Of a DNA stretch of 64,000 nt, positions 59,183 to 64,000 are shown piece by piece. Position 1 is the first letter of the stretch. Each line of letters starts with the position of its first letter. The position numbers and the translations under genes were made by a program. Under the pieces are notes generated by a model. That model had not been told where the DNA came from and did no database searches. It saw only the letters and a list, made by a program, of their open reading frames with translations. Source of the DNA: Streptomyces hygroscopicus subsp. hygroscopicus. GTDB lineage: Bacteria; Actinomycetota; Actinomycetes; Streptomycetales; Streptomycetaceae. Where the stretch lies: assembly GCF_030269125.1 (NCBI RefSeq), contig NZ_BSSM01000005.1, positions 429,987 through 493,986 on the forward strand. The letters are read 5' to 3'.

Positions 59183-60382
59183 GTGAACGTGCTGGACATC
59201 CTGTTGCTGGTGGCGGCCGTGTGGTTCGCGGTCGTGGGCTACCGCCAGGGCTTCGTCGTGGGCATCCTGTCGGTGATCGGCTTCCTGGGCGGCGGCCTCG
59301 CGGCGGTGTACGCGCTGCCCGTCGTCTGGGACGCGGTGACCGGCAACGCGGAGGTGGGCACCACCGCCGCCGTCGTGGCCGTGGTCGTGGTCATCGTCTG
59401 TGCCTCCGTCGGCCAGGCCCTGACCACCCACCTGGGCAACAAGCTGCGCAAGCACATCACCTGGTCCCCGGCCCGCGCCCTGGACGCGACCGGCGGCGCC
59501 CTGGTCAACGTGGTGGCGATGCTCCTGGTCGCCTGGCTGATCGGCTCCGCCCTGGCGGGCACCACCCTGCCGACCCTCGGCAAGCAGGTGCGCGGCTCCA
59601 AGGTGCTGCTCGGGGTCTCCCGGGCCCTGCCCGCGCAGGCCGACACCTGGTTCGCGGACTTCTCCTCCGTCCTCGCGCAGAACGGCTTCCCGCAGGTCTT
59701 CAGCCCGTTCTCGGACGAGCCGATCAGGGACGTCCAGCCGCCGGACCCGGCCCTCGCCGGCAGCCCGGTCGCCACCCGCGCCCAGCGCTCCATCGTCAAG
59801 GTCACCGGAACCGCCCAGAGCTGCGGCAAGGTCCTGGAGGGCACCGGCTTCGTCTTCGCCGACCGCCGCGTGATGACCAACGCGCACGTCGTCGGCGGCG
59901 TGGACGCGCCGACCGTGCAGATAGGCGGCGTGGGGCGGCGGTACGGGGCCAAGGTGGTGCTCTACGACTGGAAGCGCGACATCGCCGTACTCGACGTACC
60001 GGACCTCAGGGCGCAGGCCCTGAAGTTCTCCGCGCCGGACGCGGCGGGCGGCGACGGCGCGATCGTGGCCGGCTTCCCGGAGAACGGCTCGTACGACGTG
60101 CGCGCCGCCCGCGTGCGCGGGCGCATCTCGGTCAACGGCCCGGACATCTACCACCGCGGCAGCGTCCGCCGCGACGTCTACTCGCTGTACGCGACCGTCC
60201 GCCAGGGAAACTCCGGCGGACCCCTGCTCACCCCTGACGGCAGGGTGTACGGGGTGGTGTTCGCCAAGTCCCTGGACGACGCCGAGACCGGCTACGCGCT
60301 GACGGCGGACGAGATCCGCCCGGACATCGCGCGCGGCCGCACGGCGAACGAACAGGTGGGTACGGACAGCTGCGCGCTGTGA
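59183..60382 (+). CDS. MarP-like membrane serine protease
   Basis: 399 aa, GTG at 59183. The CvpA-like part has four helices (about 4-22, 28-48, 62-80, 105-128). The trypsin-like domain (about 200-395) has the triad His235 (TNAHVV), Asp266 (KRDIAVLDV) and Ser344 (QGNSGGPL). A Cys pair (SCGKV, DSCAL) can form the stabilising disulfide. Mycobacterial MarP is needed for acid and oxidative stress survival; the same arrangement and residue numbers suggest the same role outside the membrane. Confidence 0.94.
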   Translation: MNVLDILLLVAAVWFAVVGYRQGFVVGILSVIGFLGGGLAAVYALPVVWDAVTGNAEVGTTAAVVAVVVVIVCASVGQALTTHLGNKLRKHITWSPARALDATGGALVNVVAMLLVAWLIGSALAGTTLPTLGKQVRGSKVLLGVSRALPAQADTWFADFSSVLAQNGFPQVFSPFSDEPIRDVQPPDPALAGSPVATRAQRSIVKVTGTAQSCGKVLEGTGFVFADRRVMTNAHVVGGVDAPTVQIGGVGRRYGAKVVLYDWKRDIAVLDVPDLRAQALKFSAPDAAGGDGAIVAGFPENGSYDVRAARVRGRISVNGPDIYHRGSVRRDVYSLYATVRQGNSGGPLLTPDGRVYGVVFAKSLDDAETGYALTADEIRPDIARGRTANEQVGTDSCAL

Positions 60383-60398
60383 ACCGCCGGGGAGGCGT

Positions 60399-60578
60399 TC
60401 AGCCGCGCGGGTGACGCAGGCGCACCGAGACCCAGCGGGCCCGGCGGCGCAGGATGCGTGGGATCCCCACCCGCAGGTCGCCTTCCGCGAGTTGCGGGGT
60501 GCCGCGTTGAGGCGTGCTCAGGCCCGTGGCCGAGCGGCGGTTGCGGGGTGCGTCACTGTAGTCGTGCGTCCAGCCCAT
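60399..60578 (-). CDS. Small conserved basic protein
   Basis: 59 aa, ATG at 60578 preceded by GGAGGGG. Sequence is polar at first (HDYSDAPRNRRSATG), then Arg-rich at the end (IPRILRRRARWVSVRLRHPR). No membrane helix. Good ribosome site, convergent with marP. No known domain. Confidence 0.7.
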   Translation of the reverse strand: MGWTHDYSDAPRNRRSATGLSTPQRGTPQLAEGDLRVGIPRILRRRARWVSVRLRHPRG

Positions 60579-60706
60579 ACCCCTCCGTGTGCCCCCGCCC
60601 CAAGGTCGATAACCGCTTGGACGGCGGCCAATTGGCCTATGCGGCGGGCATGTGGCCGGACGGGGGACAAGTGGCGAGGAACCGGACACTCCACGCGCCG
60701 GTCCCG

Positions 60707-61639
60707 TCACCGGTCGGGTTCGGGGTCCTTGAGCCAGTTGATCAGCTCCGTCGAGAAGGCCACCGGGTCCTCCTCGTGCGGGAAGTGCCCGAGGCCGTCG
60801 AACAGCCGCCAGCGGTACGGCGCTTCGACGAACTCCCCCGAACCGGCGGCGCTGCGCGTGCGGCTGACCGGATCGAGTGAACCGTGCAGATGCAGCGTGG
60901 GCACCCGCACCGGCCGCTTCATCCTGCGGTAGAACTGCACGCCGTCCGGGCGCGCCAGGGAGCGCACCAGCCAGCGGTACGGCTCGACCGAGCAGTGCGC
61001 GGTGGAGGGGATGCACATGGCGCGCTGGTACGCGCGCACCGCCTCGTCCTCCGGCCGGCGCGGCCCGGACCAGTCCCGGATCAGACGGCCCACCAGCTCC
61101 CCGCCGTCCGCGGTGAGTTGACGCTCCGGGATCCAGGGCCGCTGGAAGCCCCAGATGTAGGAGTTGGCGGCCGTCTGCCGGGCGTCGCGCAGCATGGCCG
61201 CGCGCCAGCGCCTCGGATGCGGCATCGACACCACCGCGAGCCGCCGCACCAGCTTGGGGCGCATGGCCGCCGCCGTCCAGGCCAGATAGCCGCCGAGGTC
61301 GTGTCCGACGAGCGCGGCGTCCGGCTCGCCGAGGGAGCGGACGACGCCGGTGACGTCCAGGGCCAGGTTGGCCGGGTCGTAGCCGCGTGGCGTGCGGTCG
61401 CTGCCGCCGACGCCCCGCAGGTCCATGGCCACCGCCCGGTAGCCGGCCGCCGCGAGCGCGACCAGCTGGTGCCGCCAGGCCCACCAGAACTGCGGGAAAC
61501 CGTGCAGCAGCAGCACCAGGGGGCCGTCGCCGAGTTCCGCGATGTGGAAGCGGGCGCCGTTCGCGGCGACGTCCCGGTGGATCACCCGGTGTCCGGGCAG
61601 GTCGATCCGTACCAGCGAGGGATGAGCGGGGTCCGTCAT
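60707..61639 (-). CDS. Alpha/beta hydrolase, epoxide-hydrolase-like
   Basis: 310 aa, ATG at 61639. HGFPQFWWAWRHQLVALAAA holds the oxyanion-hole HGFP; the nucleophile Asp is in LVGHDLGGYLAW (GHDxG), as in epoxide hydrolases and haloalkane dehalogenases. His is in GLGHFPHEEDP. A cap domain covers about 140-230. It overlaps the Holin-X gene by ATGA. Confidence 0.92.
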   Translation of the reverse strand: MTDPAHPSLVRIDLPGHRVIHRDVAANGARFHIAELGDGPLVLLLHGFPQFWWAWRHQLVALAAAGYRAVAMDLRGVGGSDRTPRGYDPANLALDVTGVVRSLGEPDAALVGHDLGGYLAWTAAAMRPKLVRRLAVVSMPHPRRWRAAMLRDARQTAANSYIWGFQRPWIPERQLTADGGELVGRLIRDWSGPRRPEDEAVRAYQRAMCIPSTAHCSVEPYRWLVRSLARPDGVQFYRRMKRPVRVPTLHLHGSLDPVSRTRSAAGSGEFVEAPYRWRLFDGLGHFPHEEDPVAFSTELINWLKDPEPDR

Positions 61640-62124
61640 GACGACGAGCGTGCCACAGCCTCGATGGCGGCGGGGCCGCGATCCTGGGGAAGCTCCGGGC
61701 GCGGGTGCGGCTTGGCGTTCTGCAGCACGCTCGCCGTCTCCTTCATCGAGGCGGCGACCTTCTGCGGGCCCCGGCCCTTCTTGGCCTTCTTCGCGAACAC
61801 CACGCCCATCAGCGCGAGCAGGCCGGCGACCAGCACATTGGCCGCGAAGGACAGCACGAAGCAGATCGCCAGGTTCCAGTGGGTCCAGGTGCGGATGCCG
61901 TAGGCCAGGGCGAAGTTGAGCATCGGCAGGGAGAAGAGCAGGACCGCGCCGGCCATCGAGAACGCGCCACCGCTGGTCGCGCCGCGCTTCACGTCCTGCT
62001 TGAGCTGTGCCTTGGCCAGCGCGATCTCGTCGTGCACCAGCGCCGACAATTCGGTCGTCGCCGAGGCGAACAGCTGGCCGATGCTGCGTTCGGCGCCGAC
62101 CGGGCTGCCGTCGGGTGCGCTCAT
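61636..62124 (-). CDS. Actinobacterial Holin-X (phage holin superfamily) protein
   Basis: 162 aa from ATG at 62124 with AGGGAGA upstream; GTG at 62139 is less likely. SIGQLFASATTELSALVHDE, ALAKAQLKQDVKRGATSGGA, then two helices around NFALAYGIRTWTHWNLAICF and FAANVLVAGLLALMGVVFAK. This matches the PF07332 group, cellular despite the name. A Lys-rich tail follows. Confidence 0.92.
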   Translation of the reverse strand: MSAPDGSPVGAERSIGQLFASATTELSALVHDEIALAKAQLKQDVKRGATSGGAFSMAGAVLLFSLPMLNFALAYGIRTWTHWNLAICFVLSFAANVLVAGLLALMGVVFAKKAKKGRGPQKVAASMKETASVLQNAKPHPRPELPQDRGPAAIEAVARSSS

Positions 62125-62221
62125 CGCGTTCTCCCTCACGAGTTTTCCGTGGCCCTGGGCCGCGCGGGCGTGCGGCCGCCCTGCCCTTGGTCACCGTCTT
62201 GATTTGTACCGTCTCGTCAGA

Positions 62222-63664
62222 TCATGCCGGACGGCCGTGTTCCTCGCCTGCCCCGCCCGGTACTTCCGCAAGCCCGTCCCCCTCGGCGGCCGCCCGCTCG
62301 GCGGCGATCCGCCGGTGCTCGGCGGCCCTGCGTTCCAGGATCTCGGCCATGCGCAGGTGGTACGCCGGGTCGTCCTCCTCGTAGACGTCGGGGACCCCGT
62401 CGAGGTCGTCGTCGCGGTCCTCGGCCTCGCACAGCCTGCGGTACTTGGTGTTGCGTATCTTCAGCAGCACGGTGGCGAACACCGCGGCGATCAGCGATCC
62501 GGCGAGGACGGCGGCCTTGGTCTCGTCGGTGAGGAGCGCGTTCCCGTCGTAGGCCAGCTCGCCGATGAGCAGCGAGACCGTGAAGCCGATGCCGGCGAGC
62601 GAGGCCACGGCGAAGACGTCCGCCCAGGCGAGGTCCTCGCTGAGCGAGGCGCGGGTGAAGCGGACGGTCAGCCAGGTGCCGCCGAATATGCCGAGCGCCT
62701 TGCCGACCACGAGGCCCAGGACCACGCCGAGGGTCTCCGGCCGGGTGAACAGGTCGCCGAGCGCCCGCCCGGACACCGTCACGCCGGCGCTGAACAGCGC
62801 GAACAGGGGTACGGCGAGCCCGGCCGACAGCGGCCGCACCAGGTGCTCGACGCGCTCGCCGGGCGAGCGCCGCTCGCCCTCGCGGGTGGTGCAGCGCAGC
62901 ATCAGGCCCATGGCCACGCCGGCGATGGTGGCGTGCACGCCGCTGTTGTACATCAGCGCCCAGATGACGACCGCGAGCGGCACGTACACGTACCAGCCGC
63001 GCACGCCCTTGCGCAGCAGCAGCCAGAAGACGGCGAGGCCGAGGAAGGCGCCGCCGAGCGCGGCGAAGTCCAGCCGGTCGGTGAAGAAGACCGCGATGAT
63101 CAGGATCGCGAAGAGGTCGTCGACGACGGCGAGGGTGAGCAGGAAGGCGCGCAGGGCACTGGGCAGCGAGGTGCCGATCACCGCGAGGACGGCGAGCGCG
63201 AAGGCGATGTCGGTGGCGGTGGGCACCGCCCAGCCCTGGGTGGAGCCGTGTCCGGCGAGGGCGGTGACGGTGTAGACGAGCGCGGGTACGGCCATGCCGC
63301 ACAGCGCGGCCACCACGGGCAGCACGGCCGCCTTGGGGTCGCGCAGGTCCCCGGCGACCAGTTCGCGTTTGAGCTCGATGCCGGCGACGAAGAAGAAGAT
63401 CGCGAGGACGCCGTCGGCGGCCCAGTGGGCGATCGACAGGTCCAGGCCGAGGGCGGCGGGGCCGAAGGTGAAGTGGCTGACCGCCTCGTAGCTGTGGCGC
63501 AGCGTCGGGACGTTCGCCCAGATCAGGGCCGTCACGGCGGCGATCAGCAGGAGGACGCCGCCGACGGTCTCGGTGCGCAGCGCGTCCGCGACGATGGTCC
63601 GCTCGGGCAGGGACAGGCGCCCGAGGGCCTTGCGGGCGGGGTGCGGGGTGCGGGGTGCGGTCAT
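62222..63664 (-). CDS. nhaA: Na+/H+ antiporter NhaA
   Basis: 480 aa, ATG at 63664, GGAGG 9 bp upstream. About 12 helices. The ion-binding Asp pair is in LTLAVVDDLFAILIIAVFF. FFFVAGIELKRELVAGDLRD, VPTATDIAFALAVLAVIG and GIGFTVSLLIGELAY are NhaA signatures. The last 80 residues form a charged cytoplasmic coil. It exchanges Na+ for H+ to control pH and sodium. An AT-rich stretch upstream (about 63740-63775) is its likely promoter. Confidence 0.96.
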   Translation of the reverse strand: MTAPRTPHPARKALGRLSLPERTIVADALRTETVGGVLLLIAAVTALIWANVPTLRHSYEAVSHFTFGPAALGLDLSIAHWAADGVLAIFFFVAGIELKRELVAGDLRDPKAAVLPVVAALCGMAVPALVYTVTALAGHGSTQGWAVPTATDIAFALAVLAVIGTSLPSALRAFLLTLAVVDDLFAILIIAVFFTDRLDFAALGGAFLGLAVFWLLLRKGVRGWYVYVPLAVVIWALMYNSGVHATIAGVAMGLMLRCTTREGERRSPGERVEHLVRPLSAGLAVPLFALFSAGVTVSGRALGDLFTRPETLGVVLGLVVGKALGIFGGTWLTVRFTRASLSEDLAWADVFAVASLAGIGFTVSLLIGELAYDGNALLTDETKAAVLAGSLIAAVFATVLLKIRNTKYRRLCEAEDRDDDLDGVPDVYEEDDPAYHLRMAEILERRAAEHRRIAAERAAAEGDGLAEVPGGAGEEHGRPA

Positions 63665-63823
63665 GGCGGGGACCTCCGGGATCGGACAGGACGGCTTGCC
63701 TGCCGACCAGACTTCCCGGCACACCCATGTGGATCTTGTTGTGTTTTTGGCGCTTTGCTTACTTTACCTAAATTCTCTTGGGAGCGAAAGACGGGAGGGA
63801 CGCGTGGGCCCGGACGTGCGGAA

Positions 63824-63861
63824 GGGGCGCCCGGCGGCTCGGGGCCGGTGCCGGGCGCCCC
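63824..63861. terminator. Terminator of acetyl-CoA synthetase gene region
   Basis: An 11-bp perfect GC stem (63824-63834 with 63851-63861) followed by TTTT on the plus strand and AA on the other. On the minus strand it lies 17 bp past the stop of the acetyl-CoA synthetase gene, and so ends that transcript before nhaA. Confidence 0.8.
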
Positions 63862-63877
63862 TTTTCCGTCGTACGGC

Positions 63878-64000
63878 TCAGTCGTCGTTGGGGGTGGTGG
63901 GGAGTTTGGACTGGATGAGGTCCATGACGCTGGAGTCGGTGAGGGTGGTGACGTCGCCGAGTTGGCGGTTTTCCGCGACGTCGCGGAGGAGTCGGCGCAT
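63878..64000 (-). CDS. acsA: Acetyl-CoA synthetase, C-terminal end (partial)
   Basis: The last 40 codons of a minus-strand gene that extends beyond the window. The frame reads MRRLLRDVAENRQLGDVTTL, then TDSSVMDLIQSKLPTTPNDD and stop. MRRLLRDVAEN and GD-TTL are the conserved end of AMP-forming acetate:CoA ligases, just after the acetylated Lys (not in the window). The stop is at 63878-63880. Confidence 0.85.
   Translation of the reverse strand: MRRLLRDVAENRQLGDVTTLTDSSVMDLIQSKLPTTPNDD

Overview
The window is actinobacterial, almost certainly a Streptomyces chromosome. Base composition is very GC-rich, GTG and TTG starts are common, and ATGA or GTGA stop/start overlaps are frequent. A wblA homologue also sits beside an ArsA-type ATPase pair, a RidA/NUDIX/metallo-beta-lactamase run, crp and nth, an order known from Streptomyces (wblA is SCO3579 in S. 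coelicolor).

Layout. 0-12.8 kb is housekeeping: a DUF4232-like membrane protein, SURF1, an S9 peptidase, a TrkA/RCK ion-channel regulator, NAD+ synthase, a CsoR/CstR-type repressor with its operator, a VKOR-family membrane protein, an SseB protein, and a stand-alone cytochrome oxidase subunit I (ctaD) coupled to a small membrane protein. 13.1-20.1 kb is a decayed metal and secondary-metabolism region. It holds a frameshifted PCu(A)C copper chaperone, a Met/His-rich membrane protein, an ECF sigma factor, and a siderophore-type ABC uptake system collapsed to the N-terminus of its binding protein joined to the C-terminus of its ATPase. These are followed by an in-frame MFS/asparagine-synthase chimera, a cytochrome P450 and an isonitrile synthase. 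20.1-20.9 kb holds RHS/YD-repeat debris on both strands and a tRNA T-arm-like motif. 20.9-28.4 kb carries a BASS transporter, a four-gene Dpp/Opp-type ABC importer with fused ATPases, and a divergent Fe/2-oxoglutarate dioxygenase. 28.5-29.4 kb is gene debris (flavin reductase, integrase tail).

29.4-42.6 kb is a type VII (ESX) secretion locus: two WXG100-like proteins, two small accessory proteins, EccD-like, a MinD/ParA-like ATPase, EccC, a DUF6507 protein, a large polymorphic toxin with a C-terminal EndoU-type nuclease domain, its probable immunity protein, and a DUF6177 protein. An ArsC fragment, an unrecognised 272-aa gene and an HTH-DUF488 gene follow, ending at tRNA-Pro(CGG), next to which is an 18-bp perfect hairpin.

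44.7-64 kb returns to the conserved core: Pr6Pr, metallophosphoesterase, YqeY, class A PBP, WblA, two ArsA-type ATPases, DUF4177, RidA, NUDIX, metallo-beta-lactamase, nucleotidyltransferase, Crp, endonuclease III with a Lys-rich tail, CoA-type NUDIX, MarP-like protease, a small protein, alpha/beta hydrolase, Holin-X, NhaA, and the 3' end of acetyl-CoA synthetase.

How the parts work together. Several separate genes concern copper and terminal oxidase: SURF1, ctaD, the PCu(A)C remnant, the Met/His-rich protein, and an isonitrile synthase, whose product class includes copper ligands. The ESX locus looks like a self-contained export system carrying a nuclease toxin with adjacent immunity. Everything here is read by eye; no database search, structure prediction or compositional calculation was run.
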